From Boseongicola sp. (GTDB lineage Bacteria > Pseudomonadota > Alphaproteobacteria > Rhodobacterales > Rhodobacteraceae), in contig JAPPCV010000109.1 in NCBI GenBank assembly GCA_028824715.1, positions 22,411 to 86,410 on the forward strand: 64,000 nt of DNA, read 5' to 3'. Both the position numbers and the translations under genes were made by a program. Every line of letters begins with the position of its first letter. The first letter of the stretch is position 1. The notes beneath the pieces are model-generated. The model did not search any database, was not told where the DNA came from, and saw only the letters and a list, made by a program, of their open reading frames with translations. Below are positions 8,393 to 16,764 of the stretch, piece by piece.

Positions 8393-8893
8393 TCAGCGAC
8401 GTTTCTGGATTTTGCGAATCCTTGCCCGAACCGACGCTGCTTCCGATACGCCGGCCAGCGCAAGCATTCTGCCCACTCTGTCCCGGTATCGCGGAAAGCG
8501 CAGCGACATTTCGTTGAACCCGCTGTAGGCCCACGCCCTCACGAACTTGTTGTCGCTCTCGAGACAGGCTTCCAGAAATCTCTCGAGCCCGGCGCTCTCG
8601 TCTTCGGGAATGTCCAGGTAGGGAAGGCATTGGAGAATGTGCAACTTGCTTTCCCAATGATCTTGAACGGACAGCGCGCCGAACACGGCGCGGCAACCGG
8701 ATGGGCTCAGGGAAATGCCGGCCTCCAGATGTTTCTTCAGCAGCCAGGTTGCCGCCCGTTGCAATTCGGCATCTGCGACATGGCCCAGGATCGTCGCGAC
8801 GAAACCCTCTTCGGCGCAGTGGCGCTCCTAGGTCGACTGCAGAGCGGCAGCAGACTTGCCGTCCCAGGAGGCGATCTCTTCGGACAAGGTCAT
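8393..8893 (-). pseudogene. HEAT-repeat-like protein with a single in-frame amber stop
   Basis: From the ATG at 8893 the frame reads MTLSEEIASWDGKSAAALQST, then TAG at 8828-8830, then ERHCAEEGFVATILGHVAD and on to a normal stop at 8393. Without that one codon it would be 166 residues. The rest is uninterrupted and looks like tandem helix pairs typical of small HEAT-type proteins (AELQRAATWLLKKHLEAG, FLEACLESDNKFVRAWAYSG). A TAC or TAT tyrosine codon changed to TAG is the simplest explanation. A shorter TTG-initiated product from 8764 is possible. Function unknown. Confidence 0.6.
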
Positions 8894-8950
8894 CGTCACA
8901 TCCAGTTCCTGGGATTTTGAGAGTCGGGGAATTGTACCCGTGACCAACCA

Positions 8951-9480
8951 TCAGTCAGCCGTATACCGTTCCGCGTCCTGCCCCGGCAACCCGGAGACAT
9001 GTGGATCGAGCACACTTTCGGACCCGCCGGAACGGCTCGACGAACCGATGTCCCTCTCGGCCAACGCAATTCCGCGCAGGAGAATGTTCAGTGCCGTGTG
9101 CCGGGGGAAGACCCGCACCACTTCCCCACCGGCACTTTCAGCTTGCAGTTCAGTTGCCCTGCGAGTCCCCCCATTGCCGTTTGGCCATCGACCGGGCCAA
9201 TTCGAATCGCGCATCATGTTCGAGACCTGCAAGTCCGCGATGGCGATCCGGTTGTGGCTCCTTGCGATTGATGCCGAAACCCTGTGAAGCGCGTTGCGCT
9301 CCCGTATCCTTGTCCGCCCCCACTTGCGCTGAAGCGCCCTCACCTTCTTCCGGCGTGATGCGGGCCCCTTCTTCGCCCGGGGAACGGCGCGCGCCGCCCG
9401 CCTGAGCGGCGGCCGGTCAATGCGGACTGCAGGTGGAAGCGCCCGATGCCCTTAAGCCGGACCGAGCCGTCACGGATCAC
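8951..9480 (-). pseudogene. TnpB (IS200/IS605-type OrfB) remnant
   Basis: Pieces of a TnpB RNA-guided nuclease gene survive in two frames. These are a beta-barrel strand block (DGSVRLKGIGRFHLQ near 9440), the central helices (RERNALHRVSASIARSHNRIAIADLQVSNM), and the end of the RuvC domain (ALNILLRGIALAER). The acidic residue normally in the second RuvC motif (VEDL) is alanine here (IADL). The zinc-finger segment between GGEVVRV and ALNIL has been deleted. It cannot be active. It abuts the IS4 fragment at 9485-9687 in the same reading frame. Confidence 0.55.
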
Positions 9481-9484
9481 GGGG

Positions 9485-9687
9485 TCGGGGACGTCGAAGG
9501 ACTGGGTGTCGCGGCCGCTGTCGCGGATCATGCTCCGCCACGAGCCGTCGTCGAGCGCCTCGACGACAGGGAACTTCATGTTCTTCGTGAACCGCCACAG
9601 CAGGTCCGGTCCAGTCGCCGCGGCCCGCGACCACAACGGAAAGCCGCAATTGGAGCAGTCCGCGAGCGCCAGCATGCCAGACGGCAC
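9485..9687 (-). pseudogene. IS4-family transposase fragment
   Basis: About 65 residues (MLALADCSNCGFPLWSRAA, then KNMKFPVVEALDDGSWRSMI and RDSGRDTQ) match the DDE domain of IS4-type transposases. The same NMKFPV-EALDDGSWRS-IR-SGRDRR sequence recurs in the larger IS4 fragment at 35288-35926. No other part of the gene is present, and it runs directly into TnpB-derived sequence. A relic. Confidence 0.55.
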
Positions 9688-9690
9688 CTG

Positions 9691-10045
9691 ATTGCGGCCG
9701 TCTTGATTCCCTTCGCCTGGCGCCTGTTACTTGCCAATAGCTACCGGCCTGCAGACGGCGGAAGTGGCAATGTGAACGATGGTCCGATGATCGAGTCGCG
9801 GTTCCCAAAATGGATCTTTTTCGGAGTGTGTGGGGGCCTGATGGTGCTTTGGGCGCATCGCTTCGCGACCGGGCTGACCTGGTGCGCTAGCAGCCAAGCC
9901 GGACTTGGCTGAACACGCCGCATTTCGGCACAGGTGCGGGCGGCAATGCCGGGCGCTTGACGCTGGCTGCTGGCATCCTGCAACGCCGTCAGCGTCGTGC
10001 GCGAATCCGGCAATGGCTTGAACCGGGTTCTGACGGTCCGCCGGG
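9691..10045. other. No gene recognised
   Basis: 355 bases between the IS4/TnpB relics and the toxin-antitoxin relic. ORFs occur on both strands but none has family motifs or a convincing ribosome site. A short repeated block around 10085-10150 gives near-palindromic runs of GCGCATTCCCCT and its complement. Probably decayed DNA. Confidence 0.4.
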
Positions 10046-10513
10046 TCAAGGACCGTCAGTTCCACCATATTGCTCCGCCAGTCCCATAAGACTCGCGCAT
10101 TCCCCTGTCGCCTTCAGGCGAAAGGGGAATGCGCGCCCCTGCATGCAATGACGGCCGGGCCGGCCTGGAGCCGTCGTCTTCAGCGACAGAGTGTTCACTA
10201 CCGCCTCAAGATAGGCTGCGATGTCCTTTTCGCTCTTCAAATGGTCGGCGGTGCCATAGGGAGAGTACGTCGCTTTCTCCATGCCCAATTCCTTCCGCTC
10301 TACAGTGAACGCCCAGGCCCGCGGCATGTTCCGGGCCCAGGACGACTTGTCGCCGCCACTGACGGGTTCGGCATCGCCGAAGTGCCCCAAGGCGAGGCGA
10401 TCAAGGCATGCGCCAATCCGCGTCATTGCGCGACGGTCCCGCAAACCGGAGTTGTCACCCAAGCGAATTTCAAGGCGAAAGCGGGGGAGTCCATCCTCCA
10501 CGCGGGCGTGCAA
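10046..10513 (-). pseudogene. Fused, internally deleted HigB/HigA-like addiction module
   Basis: One open frame contains pieces of both genes of a module of the putative addiction module killer/antidote type. The toxin part reads GLRDRRAMTRIGACLDRL-ALGHFGDAEPV (shown split) and then jumps to GGDKSSWARNMPRAWAF; about 30 core residues, normally including RIHYGPGYRVYF, are missing. It continues in frame into an antitoxin start, MEKATYSPYGTADHLKSEKD followed by IAAYLEAV, which soon degenerates. No functional toxin or DNA-binding antitoxin is expected. Confidence 0.55.
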
Positions 10514-11022
10514 CGCCGACCAACAGGGTGGTCATCGGCCAAGACTCCATCGCCGCAGAGCGCGTCATCGCCGCGCTGCGGGAGCACGGCCTGATCGACT
10601 GACGTCAGGGCGCCGCAGGCGAGCGCCCGACCGGCTGCGACCGGGATCTCCCGTAACGCCTCACTGCAGCGTGGCGCAGCGTCGATCTCGCGAGCCCTGC
10701 GCTTCATCGGGCACGAACTGAACGCCACGGCCAGTTTCGCGTGCCCGATCCTGGCCGAAAAATAGCGGGAGGCCTAAGATTGCCAGCAACACCGACCAGT
10801 CCGATCGGGCGCGAGGGCGGCCCGAGAGGCTTCGAGAGGCCCGCTGAGCATGATCGCGCCCTTCTGCGGTCCCCTTTGACCCTCGCCGAGAGTCGTCGGC
10901 CCCCCTCGTTGTGATCTGACCGGGGGCTCGGCGGCTGGGGCCGGCACTGCAAATGACATGTTCAGTTCATGTCGTACACATCTGTCCAGCTTGCGTCTGC
11001 CTCGGCACTTGCCGCTTGCCGT
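10514..11022. other. No gene recognised
   Basis: About 500 bases of GC-rich sequence with overlapping ORFs in several frames and no recognisable domain. One short plus-strand end (IAAERVIAALREHGLID, stop at 10602) looks protein-like, as if it were the C-terminus of a lost gene, but I cannot assign it. Confidence 0.35.
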
Positions 11023-11547
11023 TCAATGGGATCCCTTTGGATGTCCCGGCATGCCGAGGATAGTTCCTGATGAAGGGCCTCGGCCGAAGGAATCACCCCC
11101 CTTCCGTTCCATGCCGATCAGGAACAACCACGTCGTGATCTTCGCAATGCGCGGGCCGAAATCCATTGCCTTGACCTGATTGTCCTCGAACAGCAGGAGC
11201 CCGCAGTCCAAGGCGGCCAAGGATTCCCTCAACGTGTTCGAAAACTGTCAGATGGATGTTTCCCAAGCATCCTTGATCCGCTTGCGGACGGCTTGTTGAT
11301 CCGGGGGCAGCGCATTTCAGAGCAGGCCGATGCTCGTTTCGATCGTCTGGACCCTGTTGCCGCCTTTTCGGAACCAGTCACGGAAAATCTTGGCGTCGGG
11401 GTCTCCCGGCATGCCCCTTGACGCCTCGTTCGCAACCATGTCCGTGATCACTATTGGACAATTGAAGCGGTCAAGAAGTTCCAGTCGATCAATTCTGCCC
11501 AATGACATCAACTGGCCGCTGTCGGGAATTGCCTGCTCAAGAGTCAC
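11023..11547 (-). pseudogene. PIN-domain-like toxin gene, broken by stops and a frameshift
   Basis: The N-terminal piece (11317-11547) reads GRIDRLELLDRFNCPIVITD then MVANEASRGMPGDPDAKIFRDW, like the first half of a PIN-type protein. The frame stops, continues recognisably (ALPPDQQAVRKRIKDAWETSI), stops again, and the rest appears in another frame at 11023-11232 (LRESLAALDCGLLLFEDN, ITTWLFLIGMERKGGD). PIN toxins are metal-dependent RNases. The first acidic residue at the N-terminus is not evident and the gene is certainly non-functional. Its start overlaps the end of the antitoxin-like gene by 11 bases, a normal toxin-antitoxin arrangement. Confidence 0.55.
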
Positions 11548-11773
11548 TGCCGGCCGTCTCCATCATCCGCAGGATCGGCATTGCCGCCTCAAGCTCCGCC
11601 TGTACCTGCGTCAGGGACGGCTTCGAAGGCGCGATGCCACGGTCCGCCAAGGCGTTCAGAAGCTCCGAGTAGGACTCCATGTGCAGGCTCCGCATCGCTT
11701 CTTCCCGGGACGTTTCTCCCGCCACGAAACTGTTGATTATCTGCGTCGTGGTCAGCAAGGGCTCCAATTCCAA
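11537..11773 (-). CDS. Antitoxin-like small protein paired with the broken PIN gene
   Basis: 78 acidic residues with a helical N-terminal part (TTQIINSFVAGETSREEAMR) and a SYSELLNALADRGI segment. These resemble short antitoxins that accompany PIN-type toxins; the family is not certain. The gene is intact while its downstream partner is broken, which fits loss of the toxin first. The overlap with the PIN start supports an operon. Confidence 0.5.
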   Translation of the reverse strand: MELEPLLTTTQIINSFVAGETSREEAMRSLHMESYSELLNALADRGIAPSKPSLTQVQAELEAAMPILRMMETAGSDS

Positions 11774-11807
11774 TTCTGCATTGGACCGTGTAGCCGTTTC
11801 AGGATCG

Positions 11808-12200
11808 TCAAGGATGAGCGGAAGAGCCTTCCAGGTCCGGCGTCACCATCGTTGGGAATTTCTCGGCAATGCCCGTCTCCCGGGCATGGGCGTGTAGTGG
11901 CGGCCAGGGCAGGTAGAGCATGACCGGATAGCCTACGAGTTCAACTCCGGGCTCCAGCGCATCGTCAAATTCGACGTCGACAGGCAGATTGATCAGGGCG
12001 TCGCCGACCGAGGCAATGGCACCCAGCCGGAGGCCGTCGAGATCGAACTCATCGCAAATGCAACCGCAACGCGACGGGCCCGGGTCAAGCATGACGCCAT
12101 CTCCAGATGCCATGAGCCAGGATGTCCCGAAACGTCGCCAGCATCGCGTCTTCGCCCGTGCCCTCCGCGCAGGGACGGCGCCAAAGGATTCGTGACATCG
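11808..12200 (-). pseudogene. AbiEii-type nucleotidyltransferase remnant, C-terminal part (copy A)
   Basis: An open stretch (11808-12113, 101 residues) reads like the second half of AbiEii/AbiGii toxins: LDGLRLGAIASVGDALINLPV, VDVEFDDALEPGVELVGYPV, then HARETGIAEKFPTMVT, matching the family's YPVLL and RETVIAEKF-AMV blocks. Upstream, in another frame, AMLATFRDILAH is left from the first half. The NSRMKDFYD end is missing. Its flanks resemble those of copy B at 13980-14315 at the DNA level. AbiEii proteins are tRNA-modifying toxins of type IV abortive-infection systems. This one is dead. Confidence 0.5.
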
Positions 12201-12484
12201 CGGCGCAGGTTGGGAATTCTGTTTGCCGGGTCCATGCCCGTCCCGATTCGTCGGGGAGGGTCGGTCCGACTGATCCTGTTCGGCGGCCGGATGATGGCCA
12301 AGCGCGAAGGCTCGGAGGAGCGACAGAACGGACGTCGATTCACCCGTTCCGGCGTGAAGAGGATTTGACTGCCCGCGACAAGCCGTTACGGTTCAATCTG
12401 TCACGACATGCGCAAACGCCTCATGTCTATGGCTGGCGGCGTGAACGGCGCGGAAAGGTCCGTGAACAGGCTGCCGAAGCTGCA
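12201..12484. other. No gene recognised
   Basis: Decayed sequence between the AbiEii copy A remnant and the TnpB remnant. No family motif was seen in any frame. Confidence 0.35.
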
Positions 12485-12920
12485 TTCAGCTTGGCAAATT
12501 GCTTGACAGGCCTGAAGGTCTGACCGCCGCAAGCATTGATTTCACGGGTCGGCAGAGGTTGCCAACGCAAACGCCCTCTGCGTCACAATCGTGCCGGGCG
12601 CCGCGACGGTGCCCTTCGCGGAGCGCTGCATCCCCTTGACGTTCAGCCCTTCGACCACGACCGTCCCGGCCATCGCCGCCGGCCTGCGGCTGACGGCGTG
12701 ATGCCGGTTCCGCCGCTTGTTGGCGATCTTTCGCCACACACTCGCAAGGTGCCGCTTCGCCTTCTCGCGCCGCAGGCTGGCCTTGCGTTGCCCGGCCAGC
12801 TTCCGCTGCAGCCGTCGGGACCGCGCCTCCAGCCGCGCCATGTCCGGATTTAGCGGTAGATCTCGCCGTCGCTGTCCGCGACCTAGCCGCCGTTCCTGTC
12901 GAGGCCGATGGCGCGGCCGG
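12485..12920 (-). pseudogene. TnpB remnant with RuvC-I motif and degenerate right-end hairpin
   Basis: In-order TnpB pieces are read on the minus strand: GLDRNGG (RuvC-I aspartate, near 12900), a stop, MARLEARSRRLQRKLAGQ, SVWRKIANKRRNRHHAVS, and TVVVEGLNVKGMQRSAKGT with the RuvC-II acidic residue present. Two stop codons lie in the first 20 residues and the C-terminal zinc-finger half is absent. The sequence after the gene (about 12485-12545) keeps a GACCTTCAGGCCTGTC hairpin like the right end of IS200/IS605-type elements, the site where the guide-RNA scaffold ends in active members. Confidence 0.55.
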
Positions 12921-13146
12921 TGTCGGCAGGCGCCTCGACCGAGAGGCAGGCGATCGCGTGCAACCTGCCGCCAACGCGATTCAGGACGGCGAAGACGGCT
13001 TCCCGCCGGGGCATTGACTGCCGCCCTCCCGGCGAATGGCCAGGGGACCGATTCCAGGAACGCACAGCCTGCCGTGCGCGCCGCTGCCCGAGCGCGTCAT
13101 TGCAGGAGCGCCTTCCGCGATTCGACCTGCTCCCCGCGCGCGTGCG

Positions 13147-13761
13147 TCAGGATGCTTCTCCGTCGTCGCCAATTCCCGTGCCTTCGATCACGTCGGGCCA
13201 GAGTGCGTCGAGCGGGAAGGCGATGGCGTCGAAGGGAGGCAGCGAGACCGGCGCGTCGCCGACAAGGGTCGCCAGCAGCAGCCACCGCCCGTCGCGCAGC
13301 TCGAAGGCCTCGAGCGTCCGTGCATCGGGATCGACGAACCAGAGATGGCGGACGCCCTCGCGGGCATACAGGTCCCGCTTCTCGCCCTGGTCCAGCCGCC
13401 GCGTGGACGGCGAGAGCACCTCGCAGGCCCAGTCCGGCGCGATCGTGCAATACGCCGCGTCCGGATATTCGGGCATCGTCTCGCGCCGCCAGCCGGCAAG
13501 GTCCGGCACCACGATGTCCTCGCCCAGGTGAAGCTCGGGCTCGTCGACGATCCACCAGCCGCCCGGGCCGTCATCGCCATAGTTGAATGGCGAACCGATC
13601 TTCATCCCCAGTCCGGAACTGGCCCAGGCATGCCGCATGTCCGGCCTCGGATGGGCGTGAAGGGTTCCAGCGATCACCTCTGCGACCATGTGGGGCGGCG
13701 CGTCCAGCACGTCCTGATAGGTCGCCCGATCGGTTTCCCTGCGTCTGGCCTGCGCCGTCAT
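13147..13761 (-). CDS. Uma2-family putative endonuclease (DUF820, PD-(D/E)XK fold)
   Basis: 204 residues from the ATG at 13761 (MTAQARRRETDRATYQDVLD). The family's nuclease-like core is visible in order: DIVVPDLAGW, ACEVLSPSTRRLDQGEKRDL and YAREGVRHLWFVDP, giving the D...E-X-L...K arrangement of PD-(D/E)XK enzymes. Family members are scattered widely in bacterial genomes and their natural substrates are unknown. The gene is intact in an otherwise decayed region. A longer frame to 13842 lacks a better start. Confidence 0.8.
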   Translation of the reverse strand: MTAQARRRETDRATYQDVLDAPPHMVAEVIAGTLHAHPRPDMRHAWASSGLGMKIGSPFNYGDDGPGGWWIVDEPELHLGEDIVVPDLAGWRRETMPEYPDAAYCTIAPDWACEVLSPSTRRLDQGEKRDLYAREGVRHLWFVDPDARTLEAFELRDGRWLLLATLVGDAPVSLPPFDAIAFPLDALWPDVIEGTGIGDDGEAS

Positions 13762-13979
13762 GGTCGGTCCCCTCCTGTGGCCTTTCCTTCTCACGGGCTT
13801 TCGGGTGCCCTTGCACGACACGAAAACTGACGAGCTGTCCAAGCAAGTCGGAAGCTATCACGTCCTTCCGCCAAGGTCGAGATTGGGCCTGAACTGGCGA
13901 ATGCTCCTCCCTGCGAACGGTTCCGTCGAACCTTCAGCGCGCCGTTGTGGCGTTCGGCTCCTCGCGAACAGGTCGCCAT

Positions 13980-14315
13980 CTCCGGTTCCGCCTCGGGCCG
14001 CATGGCCGTTTCAGGATCGCCAAGGCAAAGAGGAAGAGCCTTCCGGGCCTGGTGCCACCGTGGCTTGGCACCTCTCGGCGATGGCCGTCTCCGGGCGTGA
14101 ACACTCCGTCGCTGAAGACGACGGCTCTCCTGGGCAATCATATCCCGAAACGTCGGCAGCATCGCGCCTTCGCCCGGATCGCCGAAGCCCGGCAACTCGA
14201 GATCGCGCGCGCCGCAGTGCGGATCGTCGCACCACCTCGTCATCAGCTCGGCGCATCTCAACACGAGGCGGTCGGCACGTGGTGACTGGCCAAGCGGGAT
14301 GATCGGCGGACTCAC
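13980..14315 (-). pseudogene. AbiEii-type nucleotidyltransferase remnant, N-terminal part (copy B)
   Basis: Read on the minus strand, SPRADRLVLRCAELMTRWCD, then DPHCGARDLELPGFGDPGEG and AMLPTFRDMIAQE, match the N-terminal nucleotidyltransferase core of AbiEii toxins (family: FVLKGA, then TRDLDLLGFGDP). The normal D-x-D metal pair is D-x-E here. The sequence then drops into low-similarity arginine-rich reading. Flanking DNA (14003-14186) resembles 11788-12172 around copy A. Together A and B preserve complementary halves. Confidence 0.45.
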
Positions 14316-15379
14316 TCCTTTTGGAAAGCTGCCCGCCAGCGCGAAATGAACTCCCTTCGCTTGTGCTGGTCCAGTCCGACCAGCAGCGCGACCGAAAGCG
14401 GAATCGGCCGCAGGCTGACCTCCGGGTTCTCGGGCAGCCGCATCGCGGCATGCACGCTCTCGCTTGTGTCGACGATCAAGTTGGCCGATCGCAGGGCGGA
14501 CCGGCCGGGCTCGGAGAGCAGGAAGTCAACGAACGCCCCCGCCAGCCCCGGCGTCGCCGCGTGCCGGGGGATCAGCGCCGCGCGGGCCAGGACCAGCGTG
14601 TAGTCGTCGGGCGCGACGACGACGATGTCCGGGTTCTCGTCCGCACGGGCAAGCGCATAGGAACCCAGCACGTTGTAGGCAACAAGGTAGTCGCCGTTTG
14701 CGACACCATCGATGATCGCGGCGGAACAGCAGGTCGCGATGGCACCGCTCCGGCCGAAGGCCTCGATGAGACGGCCGAAGGTCGTGGCCTGCTGCGAGTC
14801 CGCGAAGGCAAACAGGTAGCCCAGTCCCGACACCTCGATGTCGTAGGTCGCGACGCGTCCGCGGAACGCGCTGTCGTCCGGTCGCAGCAGGTCAATCAGG
14901 TCGAAACGGGACTTGGGCGCCTGGGCGTCCCCGACCATGGTCCTGTTGTACACGATGACCGCGGGCTCCCATGTCATTCCGAACACTTCGTCGCGCCAGT
15001 TCGAGACTGCAGGCAGCCCCGTCGTTTCGTCGGAACGATGGGAGGCGGCACAGCCGTCATTCGCGAGCCTGACCTGCTGGTCGATGGACGAGCTGATCAC
15101 GAGATCCGCAGCCGCGTGTCCGGACCGGCAGTCCGCGTCGGTCGCCAGGTAGAGATCGTTCGACCCCCATTGCTCGTACTCGATCCGGACCCCGTCAGAG
15201 CGAGCCAGGAACCTCTCAAGCACCGGTTCGAAGCGAGCGATGTCGGTCGTGCCGCGCACCGTCAGCCGCACCTCTGCCTGCGCCGGCCCGTAGGACCTGG
15301 TCGCTTCGGGGGCCGGTTCGCAAACGGCGGTGCCCCCCAGGAGGGCCAGGCACAGCTGCACGCCGCAGAGGAATCTCAT
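14312..15379 (-). CDS. Periplasmic solute-binding protein co-operonic with a two-component system
   Basis: 355 residues from the ATG at 15379, which overlaps the kinase stop (ATGA). A signal peptide is evident (MRFLCGVQLCLALLGGTAVC). The mature part resembles type 2 solute-binding proteins of the iron(III)/phosphonate class: VRGTTDIARFEPVLERF, DLVISSSIDQQVRLANDG, WEPAVIVYNRTM and FVDFLLSEPGRSAL. No permease gene is adjacent. Being third in a regulator-kinase-SBP operon suggests the protein presents its ligand to the kinase's periplasmic domain rather than to an importer (inference). A similar layout is known for TctDE/BctDE-like sensors. Confidence 0.75.
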   Translation of the reverse strand: MRFLCGVQLCLALLGGTAVCEPAPEATRSYGPAQAEVRLTVRGTTDIARFEPVLERFLARSDGVRIEYEQWGSNDLYLATDADCRSGHAAADLVISSSIDQQVRLANDGCAASHRSDETTGLPAVSNWRDEVFGMTWEPAVIVYNRTMVGDAQAPKSRFDLIDLLRPDDSAFRGRVATYDIEVSGLGYLFAFADSQQATTFGRLIEAFGRSGAIATCCSAAIIDGVANGDYLVAYNVLGSYALARADENPDIVVVAPDDYTLVLARAALIPRHAATPGLAGAFVDFLLSEPGRSALRSANLIVDTSESVHAAMRLPENPEVSLRPIPLSVALLVGLDQHKRREFISRWRAAFQKE

Positions 15380-16764
15380 TTTGCGTCTTCCGCAAGCAAT
15401 GGCAGCTCCAGGAACACCTCGAATGCCGTCTCGGAAGGGCGTTCTATTCTCAATTGCCCTCCATGCGCCTCGGACACGGCGTTCACGATGGCCAGGCCCA
15501 GGCCTGCGCCCTTTGCGGAAACCCCGGCATCCTTGGCGAACCGCGATCCCGCGGTCTGCCACATCGCCTCCGGGATTCCCGTCCCGCCATCGCGTACGCC
15601 TATGCGCGCGTGCCCTCCTTGTCCCCGGACGAATACCGTGATCGGAGACTTGCCATGCTTCAACGCGTTGTTGATCAGGTTCTTGCAGGCCTCGGCCAGC
15701 GACAGCCTGTCGCCGTCGCACATCACCGGGGCCTCGGGCAGCGCGAGGCGGATGGCCCGGCCATCGTCGGGCATGGATTGATCCGTCTGGTCAACGGCCT
15801 CGGTGGCGACGGTTCGCAGGTCCAATGTCTCCAGGTCAACCGTGTCGCCGCGATGGATGATCAGGGCATGACTGAGCAGCTGGTCGGTGAGGCGACTGAG
15901 ATTCCGGGACCTTTCGTGGATTCTCCCGACGATCTTGAGGGTTCGTTCCCGGTCCGTTTCCTCCGCGGCCAGTTCCGCCTGGGCCCGAAGCGCCGCGATT
16001 GGCGTCCGGAGCTGGTGCGAGGCGTCCGCGATCAGAGTCCGCATGACATGGAGCTGCCGTTCGATGCGTGCGATGAACCGGTTCAAGGCGTGCACCAGGC
16101 TGCTGATTTCCTGGGGAACGTTGACGTCCACCGGTGTCAGGTCCTTGCTGGACCGTGCAGCGATGTCGCGCTCGATCCGGTGCAGGGGACTCAATGCGGA
16201 CTGGACCGCCAGTGCCGCCAGCGCCGCCATCCCGACGCCGATTGCCGCCACCGCGATCAGCGTGTTTCGCGTGATCTGCTGCGCAAGCTCGCGCCGGGCC
16301 TCGGTGGTCTGGCCGATGATCACGTCGACCGACCCGAGAAACGACCGCTCGGAGAACTGGCGGGTGACACGCACGAACCGCGCGGTCTCGCCGGCGAAAC
16401 TCTCGGTGAAGAACATGCCGTCCCCGTCCGGGAGCGACAGGATGTCGTAACCGGTGATCAGCGTGCCGTCATCACCGAACACGCCGTAGACGACCCGGTC
16501 GCGCGGGGCGAGCGACAGGAGCTCGAAGGCCGAGATCGGGATGTCGACGACGACCTCTCCGTCGCGAAGCCTGAGGGCGCCGGCAACCTGGTTCGCCGCA
16601 CCGACGAGGAGGCGGTCATACGACTGCTGCGCGGCGTCCCGGCCGTAGGTGAAAGCGGCGTAGGCGACGGCCACGCCTCCAATTGCGAGAACCAGGATGA
16701 TTCCGGCCGCCAGCCGGAACCGCAGGGAACCGGAAATCCGCGAACGCGCCGCCGGATCAGCCAT
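15376..16764 (-). CDS. Sensor histidine kinase, TctE-like
   Basis: 462 residues. TM1 spans about 18-40, a periplasmic domain follows to about 165, TM2 spans about 168-191, then HAMP, the phosphoacceptor block DASHQLRTPIAALRAQ with His250, the N box NLINNALKHG, and G boxes (DGGTGI, GAGLGLAIVNAV). This is a complete class I kinase. The ATG at 16764 was chosen because it overlaps the response-regulator stop by eight bases. The product should phosphorylate the regulator encoded just upstream, and its periplasmic part may read the binding protein encoded just downstream. Confidence 0.85.
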   Translation of the reverse strand: MADPAARSRISGSLRFRLAAGIILVLAIGGVAVAYAAFTYGRDAAQQSYDRLLVGAANQVAGALRLRDGEVVVDIPISAFELLSLAPRDRVVYGVFGDDGTLITGYDILSLPDGDGMFFTESFAGETARFVRVTRQFSERSFLGSVDVIIGQTTEARRELAQQITRNTLIAVAAIGVGMAALAALAVQSALSPLHRIERDIAARSSKDLTPVDVNVPQEISSLVHALNRFIARIERQLHVMRTLIADASHQLRTPIAALRAQAELAAEETDRERTLKIVGRIHERSRNLSRLTDQLLSHALIIHRGDTVDLETLDLRTVATEAVDQTDQSMPDDGRAIRLALPEAPVMCDGDRLSLAEACKNLINNALKHGKSPITVFVRGQGGHARIGVRDGGTGIPEAMWQTAGSRFAKDAGVSAKGAGLGLAIVNAVSEAHGGQLRIERPSETAFEVFLELPLLAEDAK

